Assembly: GCA_018401355.1 (NCBI GenBank)
Contig: JAGYLD010000021.1
Location: 1 to 32,919 of the forward strand
DNA: 32,919 bases
Direction: 5' to 3'
Source of the DNA: Bacteroidales bacterium
GTDB taxonomy: Bacteria; Bacteroidota; Bacteroidia; Bacteroidales; B18-G4
The number at the start of each line of letters is the position of its first letter. The first letter of the stretch is position 1. The notes beneath the pieces were generated by a model. The model had not been told where the DNA came from, made no database searches, and saw only the letters and a program-made list of their open reading frames with translations. Shown here one piece after another: positions 17,202 through 25,648 of this stretch. The translations under genes were made by a program, and so were the position numbers.

Positions 17202-18763
17202 GGTTCCATTTAAAGTCGATGTTATTGTTGAAAAACATAAAATTAATATTCACACTGTTTTTGTCAGGTATTTTCCTAAGCGTATTTCCGCAACAGGAAA
17301 TAGATCCTGATGGGTTCAATGTTTTTTATCATGAAAATGGAGTAAAATCCAGTGAAGGCAATCTTCGGGAAGGAAAACCCGATGGATACTGGAAAACATA
17401 CAATAAAGAAGGTGTACTGGTATCAGAAGGCAACAGGAAAAATTTCCTGCTCGACAGCACATGGAAGTTTTATGACAATGGTGGATCATTAAAGTTGATC
17501 ATCAATTACGAAAAAGGCAAAAAAGAAGGACCAAGGATAACATACAGGGAACATGAGATCATTGAAGAAAACTTTGAAAACGATATTAAAGAGGGTGTTT
17601 CAACGCATTATTTTCCTGATGGAAAGATAAAAAAAGCAATAAATTATGTTGATGGATTGGAAAATGGGCTCGCAAAAGCATTTGATACTACAGGAAACAT
17701 TATTGAGCTGATCACATATAAAAAGGGATATATTACTGACAGGGAAAGGATAAACCGTTATGACAGCAAGGGAAGCAAACACGGAAAATGGAAATTCTTC
17801 TATGAAAACGGAAACCTGCAGATGGAGGGAACATATAAACATGGCGTTAAACATGGATATTTCAAGGAATATGATGAAAAAGGCGGTTTGATCACAGCAG
17901 CAAAATATGTGAATGGGGATAAACAAATGAATGTGAAAGAATTACAGGCGCTGGAAGTTAAAACGGAATATTACCCTTCAGGAAAGATTAAAGTAAGAGC
18001 AACATACAATGAAAAAGATAAACCGGAAGGAATATGGAGAGAATACAATGAAGAGGGAGAAGTTGAAAAATCCTATATTTATAAAAACGGGGTGGTCATT
18101 GGTGAAGGTATTATAACTGAGCAGGGACAAAGAAATGGCGAATGGAAAGAATTTTACGACAATGGTTCCCTGAAAGCAGAAGGAAAGTATGACAAAGACA
18201 TGAAAGTTGGAAAATGGACTTATTACCATAAAAACGGAAAAACAGAACAGACGGGAAAATATAATGAAGAAGGTCAACCCATTGGTGAATGGAAATGGTA
18301 TTACGATTCAGGGATTTTGTTAAGGGAAGAAAAATTTGCCAATGGTTTGTCGGACGGATTGATGACAGAATATGACGAACTTGGGAATATTATTACCCAG
18401 GGAGAATATTATCAGGGTGAGGAAGAAGGATTTTGGATTTATGAGTTGGGAGATCACCGTGAGGAGGGAGAATACCTTGAAGGCATGCGGGATGGAGAAT
18501 GGAAATACTATTATTCCAACGGAAACATTGCTTTTAAGGGTCGTTTTATTGAGGACAATGCTCATGGCGAACATATTTATTACTGGAGCAATGGCAATAA
18601 AAAAGACGAAGGCCAATATGTTATGGGAAGAAAACACGGGAAATGGATCAGCTATAATGAAGACGGATTGCCTTTCGTTGTGGTGACTTACCAGAATGGT
18701 GTTGAGAAGAAATACGATGGAATAAAAATAATTCCTGAATTTTCTCAGGAAGATTTTGAATGA
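17198..18763 (+). CDS. Exported MORN_2-repeat protein (YwqK-like)
   Basis: A protein of up to 521 aa with an N-terminal hydrophobic signal (about residues 15-30, ending SVFPQQ) followed almost entirely by MORN_2-type repeats of roughly 22-24 residues. Many carry a G-x-W-x-x-Y or G-x-W-x-x-F core and an NG turn, for example KHGKWKFFYENGNLQMEGTY and RNGEWKEFYDNGSLKAEGKY. I count about 18-20 units, some degenerate. Two starts are possible: the ATG at 17198 (4-nt overlap with nadA) or the ATG at 17219, which gives a more compact signal peptide. Relatives are often auto-annotated as YwqK antitoxins, but no toxin is adjacent, so I do not endorse that label. A surface or periplasmic scaffolding role is a guess. 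Confidence 0.8.
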   Translation: MRFHLKSMLLLKNIKLIFTLFLSGIFLSVFPQQEIDPDGFNVFYHENGVKSSEGNLREGKPDGYWKTYNKEGVLVSEGNRKNFLLDSTWKFYDNGGSLKLIINYEKGKKEGPRITYREHEIIEENFENDIKEGVSTHYFPDGKIKKAINYVDGLENGLAKAFDTTGNIIELITYKKGYITDRERINRYDSKGSKHGKWKFFYENGNLQMEGTYKHGVKHGYFKEYDEKGGLITAAKYVNGDKQMNVKELQALEVKTEYYPSGKIKVRATYNEKDKPEGIWREYNEEGEVEKSYIYKNGVVIGEGIITEQGQRNGEWKEFYDNGSLKAEGKYDKDMKVGKWTYYHKNGKTEQTGKYNEEGQPIGEWKWYYDSGILLREEKFANGLSDGLMTEYDELGNIITQGEYYQGEEEGFWIYELGDHREEGEYLEGMRDGEWKYYYSNGNIAFKGRFIEDNAHGEHIYYWSNGNKKDEGQYVMGRKHGKWISYNEDGLPFVVVTYQNGVEKKYDGIKIIPEFSQEDFE

Positions 18764-18768
18764 TAGTT

Positions 18769-18776
18769 TATATTTG
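18769..18776 (+). promoter_or_regulatory. -7 element TATATTTG for the OB-lipoprotein operon
   Basis: An exact TAnnTTTG match, 34 nt before the ATG at 18810 and just after the MORN gene stop. TTTG at 18755-18758 is too close to be a standard -33 box. Confidence 0.5.
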
Positions 18777-18799
18777 TCCACCCAATCAAATTAAAACAC

Positions 18800-18806
18800 A
18801 GGAGGT
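18800..18806 (+). promoter_or_regulatory. Strong Shine-Dalgarno AGGAGGT
   Basis: A near-perfect anti-16S complement lies 3 nt before the ATG at 18810. Bacteroidota genes rarely carry such a site, and most starts in this window do not, so it stands out and confirms this start. Confidence 0.6.
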
Positions 18807-18809
18807 AAA

Positions 18810-19313
18810 ATGTTCAGAAAATTATTGTTTGTATTCGTAGCCGCTTCAATATTTGTTGCTTGCGGTGGTAATATGCAACAAAAACAGGAAGCAGAAACGG
18901 TTGCAGAAGAAGAAACTATTGAGGTAACATCAACAGCCGTTGAAGTAAATGATTTCCAGGAAAAAGCTGCCGGCATGATCGGTGAAGAAATAACCATTGA
19001 AGGTACCATCATGCATGTTTGCAGGCATGGCGGACAAAAAATGTTCATTACTGCCGACAATCCCGATTTCAGGGTAAAAATCACTCCCGGAGAGGAAATG
19101 GCAGCTTTTACGCCGGAAATGGAAGGTGGTTATGTTGTTGTGACAGGTGTTGTAAAAGAGATCGAAGAAGAAATGCATGCTGAGGGTGAGGAACATGAAG
19201 AAGACGAAGATCATGAAAACCACTATCACAAGCCACAGTATTCCATTACAGCTATTGAATACACCATAAAAGAAGCACCGGCAGAAGAAGAACCAGGTGA
19301 TGATTCAATGTAG
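18810..19313 (+). CDS. Lipoprotein with OB-fold-like domain and His/Glu-rich tail
   Basis: A 167-aa predicted lipoprotein with lipobox IFVAC (Cys18), then an acidic Gln/Glu/Thr linker (20-45). A compact beta-rich domain (about 50-118) has the strand pattern of an OB-fold: EITIEGTIMHVCRHGGQKMF, then FRVKITPG, then GYVVVTGVVKEI. Within it Cys71 and His73 (CRHGG) could bind a metal or heme. An insert at about 119-140 is very rich in Glu and His (MHAEGEEHEEDEDHENHYH), like metal-binding tails. It is followed 5 nt later by a PepSY-type membrane protein and then a 61-aa membrane protein. A periplasmic metal or redox function is inferred from composition and context only. Confidence 0.7.
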   Translation: MFRKLLFVFVAASIFVACGGNMQQKQEAETVAEEETIEVTSTAVEVNDFQEKAAGMIGEEITIEGTIMHVCRHGGQKMFITADNPDFRVKITPGEEMAAFTPEMEGGYVVVTGVVKEIEEEMHAEGEEHEEDEDHENHYHKPQYSITAIEYTIKEAPAEEEPGDDSM

Positions 19314-19318
19314 GCATC

Positions 19319-19870
19319 ATGAAGTTCAAATGGAGAAAATGGATCCGTGCCACACACCGTGATTTCGGGTATATTTTCTTTGGTATGACATTGATATATG
19401 CCATTTCAGGTATTGCCATCAATCATTTGGATGACTGGAATCCAAATTACAAAGTGACAAGGCAGGATGTTCAAGTTGTCCTGCCTTCTCAGCCTGACAG
19501 GGAGGATATTATTTCCATGCTTGATGAATTAGAAACGGATGTTAAATACAAGCAACACATCTTCCCTGCCGAAGGATTTATCAAGATCTTTATTAAAAAC
19601 GGTACCATAGAAGCAAACCTTCGTAGCGGCAAAGGAATTCTGGAAAAAGTTGAAAAAAGGCCTATTTTACGTCCAATGAATTATCTCCATTACAATCCTG
19701 TAAAATGGTGGACATATTTTTCAGACTTGTTTTCTGTTGCGTTGGTGATACTTGCCTTTACAGGATTGTTTATTTTAAAAGGTAAAACAGGAATAACAGG
19801 AAGAGGTGCATGGCTCACCATCCTGGGTATTATTATTCCCCTATTGTTTTTGATAATCTATTATAAATGA
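19319..19870 (+). CDS. PepSY-associated transmembrane protein
   Basis: A 183-aa inner-membrane protein with three predicted helices (about 16-34, 134-154 and 163-181) and an extracytoplasmic loop of about 100 residues. The opening RATHRDFGYIFFGMTLIYA matches the first helix of PepSY-associated membrane proteins, and NYLHYNPVKWWTYFSDLFSV precedes the second. His13, His36 and His124 lie near the membrane boundaries and could bind heme or metal. Larger relatives include iron-regulated reductase-like proteins. The gene sits between a His-rich lipoprotein (5 nt upstream) and a tiny membrane protein whose ATG overlaps its stop by 4 nt, implying joint production. Confidence 0.72.
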   Translation: MKFKWRKWIRATHRDFGYIFFGMTLIYAISGIAINHLDDWNPNYKVTRQDVQVVLPSQPDREDIISMLDELETDVKYKQHIFPAEGFIKIFIKNGTIEANLRSGKGILEKVEKRPILRPMNYLHYNPVKWWTYFSDLFSVALVILAFTGLFILKGKTGITGRGAWLTILGIIIPLLFLIIYYK

Positions 19871-20052
19871 ATGAGTTTTGGTTTATCATATTGTTCATTG
19901 TGTGGTATGCATTGTCACTTGTCGTAGCGGAAAAGTCTGGTAAAAAAAGCAAACTGGGTGAAGAATGGACATTTTTCCTGTCATTTATGTTAAGTCCTGT
20001 TGTTGGATGGATAGCGTCACAATGGATAGCAGGGAAAAAATCAAGAAGCTGA
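19867..20052 (+). CDS. Small two-helix membrane protein (61 aa)
   Basis: The 61-aa product has two hydrophobic segments (about 4-21 and 34-53) joined by a basic-polar loop (EKSGKKSKLGEE) and ends in a basic GKKSRS tail. The ATG overlaps the preceding stop as ATGA, a strong sign of translational coupling with the PepSY-type gene. The stop abuts, without overlap, the stop of the convergent NTF2-like gene. No family assigned; a small partner or stabilising subunit of the PepSY protein is plausible. Confidence 0.65.
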   Translation: MNEFWFIILFIVWYALSLVVAEKSGKKSKLGEEWTFFLSFMLSPVVGWIASQWIAGKKSRS

Positions 20053-20538
20053 TTACCTGCTTACCTCGTTTAATTGAATATATTCCAGCAATGTATCGTG
20101 AATATGTCGTGCCCTGGTGATCTTACCATCTTCAACGGTAAAAAATCCCGCCCAGGGAAAAGTGGCTTTTCTACCGTCTTTGTAAGAATGCGTAACAAGC
20201 ATCATAATAACCACGATATTGTCTTCCTGTATAACATCCAGTATTTTAACAGAAATATCCCGCTCATGATGCAAAGATTGTAAGTGTTCCCGATGCGCAT
20301 CAAGTCCCTGGCTTATAATGTGATTATTAGACGGACCACGGAATTTGGGACTGAGCTCATTGACAAAATCATCTGAAAGTAATAATGGTAATTTATCGTA
20401 ATACTTTCCAACGATAACACCGTTAATATATTCCAGAACAACTTCTTTGGCAGATGGGGATATTTCTGGTTTGCCCGAATGGCAGTTGGAAAAAAACAGG
20501 ATTATTATAAACAGAAAAAAACAGAAACTATATTTCAT
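20053..20538 (-). CDS. NTF2/SnoaL-like lipoprotein
   Basis: A 161-aa predicted lipoprotein; a hydrophobic signal (5-16) ends FFSNC with Cys19 as lipid site. The rest fits a cone-shaped NTF2/SnoaL fold: an N-terminal helix (AKEVVLEYINGVIVGKYYDK), a LLSDDFVNELS segment, then strands DISVKILDVIQEDNIVVIMM, KATFPWAGFFTVEDGKIT and RARHIHDTLLEYIQL. The FxVEDGKI and H-x-x-H-D-T features are typical of SnoaL-like proteins, which may bind small molecules or act as cyclases or isomerases. I chose the ATG at 20538 rather than 20580 because it begins the lipoprotein signal. No obvious functional partner. Confidence 0.72.
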   Translation of the reverse strand: MKYSFCFFLFIIILFFSNCHSGKPEISPSAKEVVLEYINGVIVGKYYDKLPLLLSDDFVNELSPKFRGPSNNHIISQGLDAHREHLQSLHHERDISVKILDVIQEDNIVVIMMLVTHSYKDGRKATFPWAGFFTVEDGKITRARHIHDTLLEYIQLNEVSR

Positions 20539-20615
20539 TTGTTGGGAAAATCTACTTCGATAACACAAACATTTCACCATTTATTATACGCATGCAAATA
20601 AATTAAGGTTCCGGG

Positions 20616-22778
20616 TCAAATCATTTCGAAATCCATTTGCTTTTTGTGGAGGTCTATTTTTTTAACACGAATATTAACTTTATCGCCTAATGTATATTGA
20701 TTTCCATGACGCTGGCCGATCACACGGTAGTTTTCTTCGTCGAGGTAATAAAAATCATCATCAAGGTCTTGCAATCTTACCATTCCTTCACATTTATTTC
20801 CAATGATCTCAACATAAATACCCCATTTGCTTACTCCGCTGATCAGGCCTTCAAACTCATGTCCGATCTTATCAAGAAGATATTCGGCTTGCTTATATTT
20901 TACTGAAGTTCTTTCTGCGTCAATGGCCTTTCTTTCCATTTCAGAAGAATGTTCACATATCTTTTCGTAAGCATCCTGGTTTACGGAAGGTCCGTCATCA
21001 AGATATATTTCCAGCAAGCGGTGCACGATAAGGTCCGGATAACGCCGGATGGGAGATGTAAAATGAGTGTAATAAGGAAAAGCCAGGCCATAATGACCAA
21101 TATTGTTGGTTGAATATTCTGCCTTGGCCATGGTCCGGATGGCTATGGCTTCAATCATGTTCTTTTCCCCTTTTCCGGCTATGTCCTTAAACAATTGGTT
21201 AAAAGACTTTGCGAGGGTGCGTTGTGATCCTGTTCGCATTTTATACCCCAACCGACCCAAAAACTCGACAAAGTTTGCAAGCTTTTCAGGTTGTGGTGTA
21301 TTGTGGATGCGGTAAACGAAAGTTTTCGGTTTCCTGCGCCCCCTCTTTTTTCCTATGAACTCGGCCACCTTTTTATTGGCCAGAAGCATGAAGTCTTCAA
21401 TGAGCTTGTTGGATTCCTTTTGTTCTTTGATATGTACGTCAATGGGTTTTCCGTTTTCATCGAGTTTAAACCTGACTTCCTGTGTCTGGAAGTTGATGGA
21501 ACCGTTCAGGAACCTTTCCTTTCTTAGCCGGGAGGCAAGATTATGAAATGTCATGATTTCTTCTCCGTATTCTCCTTTCCCCCTCTCGATGATCTTTTGT
21601 ACTTCCTCATAGTTAAACCGCCTGTCAGAATTAATCACGGTTTTGCCAAACCATTGAGAAAGGACCGCTGCATCATCATTCATTTCGAAGACAGCAGAAA
21701 AACAAAGCTTATCGGTGTTGGCCTGCAGGGAACAAACCTGGTTGGAAAGTTTTTCCGGCAGCATAGGGATCACCCTGTCAACAAGATAAACCGATGTGCC
21801 CCTGTTATAAGCTTCTTCATCAAGAAGTGTTTTCGGCCTGACATAATGGGAGACATCAGCAATATGAACACCCACCTCCCAGTTTCCATTTTTAAGTTTT
21901 CTAAGGGAAAGCGCATCATCAAAATCTTTGGCATCTTCCGGGTCAATGGTAATGGTGAAAACTTTCCGGAAATCTTTTCTTTTGGCTATTTCTTTTTCAG
22001 GGATCTTAACGGCAATATTATCAGCTTCTTTTGTCACGTTGCCAGGGAAAGAAAGCGGGTATTCAATTTCAGCCAGGATGGATTGCATCTCCACATTGTT
22101 ATCACCCGGATAACCCAATACATCCGTTATTTTTCCGAAAGGATTTTTTGATTGTTCGGGCCAGTCAGTGATCCTGGCAACAGCCTTTTGTCCTTCCCTG
22201 GCTCCGTTCAGCGATTCTTTAGGGATAAAGATATCATAAGGCATATTGGTATTGTCGGGGATTAAAAATCCGAAATTCTTAAGGATATTGACGATACCGA
22301 CAAATTGCTCTTTATTTCTTTTCAGGATTTTGGTGATCTGTCCTTCCAGTTTCCTGTTCGGGCGTTTTGGGAAGAGGCGAACAGAAACCTTGTCACCATG
22401 CAGGGCATGGCCTGTGTTGTTCGCTGAAATGAAAATGTCTTCACCTCCTTCATCAGGTATGATATAGGCTTTTCCCGTCTGCTTCATGTCTACTTTTCCT
22501 GTAACTGTTGAAGGAGGGGGAGCTACTTCACTGATATGATCCGGGTTCATTTTATAGGATCCCGGTCTGACTTCCAGGATGATGCCATCTTCAAACAGCT
22601 CAAAGATGATGGTGCTGATCAGGTCGCGTTCAGTCTTGTTTTTCTTGCCCATGCGGGAAGAAATCTGCTTGTAGTTGAATGATTTCAAAGGGTCTGTGCT
22701 GAATATTTTCAGGATAGACCGTGTCAGCTCCTCTTTTCTGCCACTGGATTTAATTTTGGATTTGCATTTTCTTGCCAT
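20616..22778 (-). CDS. rnr: Ribonuclease R
   Basis: A 720-aa processive 3'-5' exoribonuclease that degrades structured RNA. An N-terminal winged-helix region (about 15-78) is followed by two cold-shock-like OB domains (about 90-225), the RNB catalytic domain (about 265-600) and a C-terminal S1 domain (about 638-718, starting HEFEGLISGVSKWGIYVEI). The active-site cluster is in IDPEDAKDFDDAL, with Asp279, Asp285, Asp287 and Asp288; HYGLAF and FTSPIRRYPDLIVHR are also diagnostic. The length is typical of Bacteroidota RNase R. A TACCTTTG element lies upstream. Confidence 0.95.
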   Translation of the reverse strand: MARKCKSKIKSSGRKEELTRSILKIFSTDPLKSFNYKQISSRMGKKNKTERDLISTIIFELFEDGIILEVRPGSYKMNPDHISEVAPPPSTVTGKVDMKQTGKAYIIPDEGGEDIFISANNTGHALHGDKVSVRLFPKRPNRKLEGQITKILKRNKEQFVGIVNILKNFGFLIPDNTNMPYDIFIPKESLNGAREGQKAVARITDWPEQSKNPFGKITDVLGYPGDNNVEMQSILAEIEYPLSFPGNVTKEADNIAVKIPEKEIAKRKDFRKVFTITIDPEDAKDFDDALSLRKLKNGNWEVGVHIADVSHYVRPKTLLDEEAYNRGTSVYLVDRVIPMLPEKLSNQVCSLQANTDKLCFSAVFEMNDDAAVLSQWFGKTVINSDRRFNYEEVQKIIERGKGEYGEEIMTFHNLASRLRKERFLNGSINFQTQEVRFKLDENGKPIDVHIKEQKESNKLIEDFMLLANKKVAEFIGKKRGRRKPKTFVYRIHNTPQPEKLANFVEFLGRLGYKMRTGSQRTLAKSFNQLFKDIAGKGEKNMIEAIAIRTMAKAEYSTNNIGHYGLAFPYYTHFTSPIRRYPDLIVHRLLEIYLDDGPSVNQDAYEKICEHSSEMERKAIDAERTSVKYKQAEYLLDKIGHEFEGLISGVSKWGIYVEIIGNKCEGMVRLQDLDDDFYYLDEENYRVIGQRHGNQYTLGDKVNIRVKKIDLHKKQMDFEMI

Positions 22779-22834
22779 ATATTAAATATTATCAATTTGT
22801 GCTCTTCTATCTGTAAAAGGTAAGAACAATACTT

Positions 22835-22842
22835 CAAAGGTA
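22835..22842 (-). promoter_or_regulatory. -7 element TACCTTTG for rnr
   Basis: An exact TAnnTTTG match on the minus strand, 56 nt before the rnr start at 22778. An ATTG lies about 23 nt further upstream as a weak -33. The gap between the ABC gene stop and rnr start is 92 nt, so rnr probably has its own promoter. Confidence 0.5.
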
Positions 22843-22870
22843 AATAAACTGAAGTTATGCATTATCAATT

Positions 22871-24607
22871 TTATTGCTCCCCGGGAATAGCTTCAATAAG
22901 CTTTTTGGTATAATCTGATTCAGGATGGCGATAAATGGTGTCCGCATCGCCATATTCTATGATTTTTCCCTGGTTCATCACCATCATCCTGTCCGACATG
23001 AATTTGACGACAGAAAGATCATGGGAAATAAAAACATAAGTCAGATTATATTCCCTTTTTAAGTCGTTGAGCAGGTTCAGTATTTGTGCCTGTACGGAAA
23101 CATCAAGGGCAGAGACAGATTCATCGCAGACAATAAAGGAAGGCTGAACAGCCAGTGCCCGAGCAATGCAAATCCTTTGACGCTGTCCACCCGAGAGCTC
23201 ATGCGGGTAACGGTACATATACGATTCGTTCAACCCTGTTTTCTCAAGCAGGTTGATGGCTGTTTTCTTCCGTTCTTTTTCACTATTATGCAAACCGTGT
23301 ACCTTCATGGGTTCTGTTATTGCCATTCCAACAGGAATTCTTGGATTTAGTGATGAGTAAGGATCCTGGAAGATGATCTGGAGGTCCTTTCTTTTTTTTC
23401 TCAAAGCAGGGATGCCCAGGTTTAGAAAATCCTCATTCCGGTAAAACACAGATCCCCCCGAGGGTTCGATAAGCCTTAAAATGCTTCTTCCCAACGTGGT
23501 TTTTCCACATCCTGATTCCCCAACAAGCCCAAGTGTTTCACCCGGATATACTTCAAAGTTGACATCATCTACTGCTTTGACGAACATCCTGGGAACCCCG
23601 AAAAAATTTCTTTTGCCAGGAAACCATGTTTTGAGATTACGTATTTTTAGTAATGGCTTTTCTGTCAGGCCGGATTTTCTCTTGGTGGCATCCTTTTCAA
23701 GGTCATCATGCAGATATTTCTTATCAAAATATTTAGTTATGTTTTTATCCCTGGCCTCCAGAAACTCCTGAACAGTAGGCAGGCGTTTATAATTTTTCGA
23801 CAACAATGGCCTGCAGGCAAGAAGTCCTTGTGTGTATGGGTTTTCAGGAAAGTTGAAAACCTTGTTAAGGCTTCCTGACTCAACGATGGCTCCGTCTTTC
23901 ATCACAATAACCTCCTCAGCAATCTCAGAAATGACACCCAGATCATGGCTGATAAAGATCACAGACATGCCATACTTTTGTTGCAGTTCCCTGATCAGTT
24001 CAAGTATTCTTTTTTGCACTGTAACATCAAGTGCGGTAGTTGGCTCATCGGCAATAAGGATAGAAGGATGGCAAGCGATGGCCATGGCGATCATCACCCG
24101 TTGTTTTTGTCCGCCGGAAAGTTGGTGAGGATAGGACTTATATATATCCTCAGGCCCTGGAAGCAAGACTTCATAGAACAGATCTATAGCCATTTGTTTT
24201 GCTACCCTTTTGTTAACCTTTTTATGCACCATGATGGCTTCCGATAACTGGTTGCCACATGTAAACACCGGGTTTAAAGAAGTCATGGGTTCCTGAAAGA
24301 TCATGGATATATGATTGCCACGATAATGGCGAAGGCTTCTTTGGCTCAATTTATTCAGATCAATCCATGATCCAGGGTCTTTTTGATATAGTATTTGGCC
24401 GCATTCGATCTTTCCCGGAGGGCTGGTGATCAATCCCATAATGGCAAGGGATGTGACCGATTTGCCGGATCCTGATTCTCCGACAATGCCCAGGATAGCA
24501 TTGTCTCTCAAGGTAAAGGATACATTTTTAACAGCCTGGCTCAGGCCTTCTTCGCTTTGAAAGCTGATGGACAGGTTTTTTACTTCTAGAATTGTGTTTT
24601 CTGCCAT
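22871..24607 (-). CDS. Double-ATPase ABC protein, peptide/nickel type (DppD-DppF-like fusion)
   Basis: A 578-aa cytoplasmic protein with two full ABC ATPase domains. Domain 1 (about 5-265) has Walker A GESGSGKS at 43-50, signature LSGGQKQRV near 162 and Walker B ILIADEP near 183. Domain 2 (about 318-575) has Walker A GESGCGKT, signature LSGGQRQRI and Walker B FIVCDES. Oligopeptide-transporter C-terminal motifs (NPYTQGLL and HPESDYTKKLIEAIPGE) follow each ATPase. This is the arrangement of YejF or GsiA, which power import of oligopeptides or related solutes. The permeases and binding protein are not in the window, so the substrate is open. Confidence 0.92.
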   Translation of the reverse strand: MAENTILEVKNLSISFQSEEGLSQAVKNVSFTLRDNAILGIVGESGSGKSVTSLAIMGLITSPPGKIECGQILYQKDPGSWIDLNKLSQRSLRHYRGNHISMIFQEPMTSLNPVFTCGNQLSEAIMVHKKVNKRVAKQMAIDLFYEVLLPGPEDIYKSYPHQLSGGQKQRVMIAMAIACHPSILIADEPTTALDVTVQKRILELIRELQQKYGMSVIFISHDLGVISEIAEEVIVMKDGAIVESGSLNKVFNFPENPYTQGLLACRPLLSKNYKRLPTVQEFLEARDKNITKYFDKKYLHDDLEKDATKRKSGLTEKPLLKIRNLKTWFPGKRNFFGVPRMFVKAVDDVNFEVYPGETLGLVGESGCGKTTLGRSILRLIEPSGGSVFYRNEDFLNLGIPALRKKRKDLQIIFQDPYSSLNPRIPVGMAITEPMKVHGLHNSEKERKKTAINLLEKTGLNESYMYRYPHELSGGQRQRICIARALAVQPSFIVCDESVSALDVSVQAQILNLLNDLKREYNLTYVFISHDLSVVKFMSDRMMVMNQGKIIEYGDADTIYRHPESDYTKKLIEAIPGEQ

Positions 24608-24612
24608 TGTAA

Positions 24613-24620
24613 CAAAATTA
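24613..24620 (-). promoter_or_regulatory. -7 element TAATTTTG next to the ABC gene start
   Basis: An exact TAnnTTTG match on the minus strand. Only 5 nt separate it from the ATG at 24607, so the transcript would start within a few bases of the start codon: a leaderless or nearly leaderless mRNA. Confidence 0.45.
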
Positions 24621-24728
24621 AGATTTTCAGGCTCATTTTGTGGAATATTTTGAGATTTAGGGTATAAAATGTTAAGAAGACCCAGGCGAATCAGTGGTGG
24701 TTTATTTTATTTCAAAAGGAATTTTTAT

Positions 24729-24810
24729 CACAAATTCTCGGAGACTTCAAGGCTTACTAAGATTATTCTTAGGTTTCTTCGTGCCTTGGGGTCTTGGTGG
24801 CATTATTAAA
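24729..24810. repeat. Degenerate palindromic intergenic element
   Basis: The centre is a hairpin, CTAAG (24757-24761) and CTTAG (24768-24772) around ATTATT. The flanks are imperfectly complementary: a left half reading CACAAATTCTCGGAGACTTC and a right half reading CTTCGTGCCTTGGGGTCTTG. This resembles a family of dispersed spacer repeats common in Bacteroidota genomes (CTTCGTGCCTT-type sequences), from memory. It lies in the 215-bp ABC/comF gap and reads through as a false N-terminal extension of comF. Confidence 0.5.
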
Positions 24811-24822
24811 TTATTAACAAAG

Positions 24823-25620
24823 ATGTATAAATTAAAAAAAATTCTTCCGAATTATACTCTTCTTTTATATGTGAAAAAGTGCTTAAGGACTGCAGGAAGA
24901 ATAAGCCGGTGGTTTTTTAAAAGTGCGGTCTTCAACTACTTTATAGACTTTGTTGCATTGGTTTTTCCCAGGATATGCCTGGGTTGCGGACGTAGTTTGT
25001 TGAGGTTTGAAAAAATGCTTTGCTTGCAATGCCTTTACAGGCTTCCGGAGACAAGGTACCATATGTTTGAAGGCAATCCGGTAGAACAGATCTTTTGGGG
25101 GAGGATCAAAATTGAAAGAGCAGCATCCTTTTTATTCTTTAACAAAGGAGGGCTTACACAGAAGCTTCTGCATGCATTGAAATATAAGAAGCGCAGGGAG
25201 GCTGGCCTGTTCCTGGGAGAAATGTATGGGCAAAAGCTGAAAGAGACCGTGCCGTTTTGTGATGCGGATATGATCATACCTGTGCCTTTACATCCCAGAA
25301 AAAAAAGAAAAAGAGGATATAATCAAAGTGAAGTCATTGCAAAAGGAATATCAAAGGTCCTGAAAATACCCGTCTGTAATGACATACTGCTAAGAAAAAG
25401 AAACAGTTCTACTCAAACCAGGAAGAACAGGTTCCAGCGATGGAAAAATGTAGAAACCATATTTTCAGCAAAAGAACAAGGCTTTTTACAAGACAAACAT
25501 ATATTATTGGTGGACGATGTGGTCACAACCGGTGCAACTCTCGAAGCCTGCATAAGGTCTATTAATACGAATCCAGGAGCAAAGGTCAGCATTCTCACGA
25601 TCGCTTATGCCTGGAAATGA
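24823..25620 (+). CDS. comF: ComF-family phosphoribosyltransferase-like protein
   Basis: A 265-aa protein. A zinc-finger-like region has four cysteines (C52, C55, C67, C70; CLGCG and CLQC) followed by a phosphoribosyltransferase fold with PVPLHPRKKRKRGYNQSEVI and the PRPP-loop motif ILLVDDVVTTGAT. ComF proteins assist DNA uptake in competent bacteria and are also linked to replication-fork rescue. I chose the ATG at 24823 because the frame upstream (to 24694) is encoded by the palindromic repeat. Even so, about 45 residues precede the first cysteine, longer than usual, so the true start could be further inside. It is 28 nt upstream of the surface-protein genes but unlikely to share their function. 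Confidence 0.88.
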   Translation: MYKLKKILPNYTLLLYVKKCLRTAGRISRWFFKSAVFNYFIDFVALVFPRICLGCGRSLLRFEKMLCLQCLYRLPETRYHMFEGNPVEQIFWGRIKIERAASFLFFNKGGLTQKLLHALKYKKRREAGLFLGEMYGQKLKETVPFCDADMIIPVPLHPRKKRKRGYNQSEVIAKGISKVLKIPVCNDILLRKRNSSTQTRKNRFQRWKNVETIFSAKEQGFLQDKHILLVDDVVTTGATLEACIRSINTNPGAKVSILTIAYAWK

Positions 25621-25648
25621 TTAATTTTACATAATAAAGCAAATCATC

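Noticed and set aside
17198-18763. Toxin-antitoxin label for the MORN-repeat protein
   Set aside because: The protein has a signal peptide and no toxin-like gene is adjacent; the YwqK antitoxin name is a transferred label.
21543-22151. 202-aa plus-strand open frame
   Set aside because: It lies antisense within rnr, whose RNase R domains are unequivocal, so it is a shadow frame.
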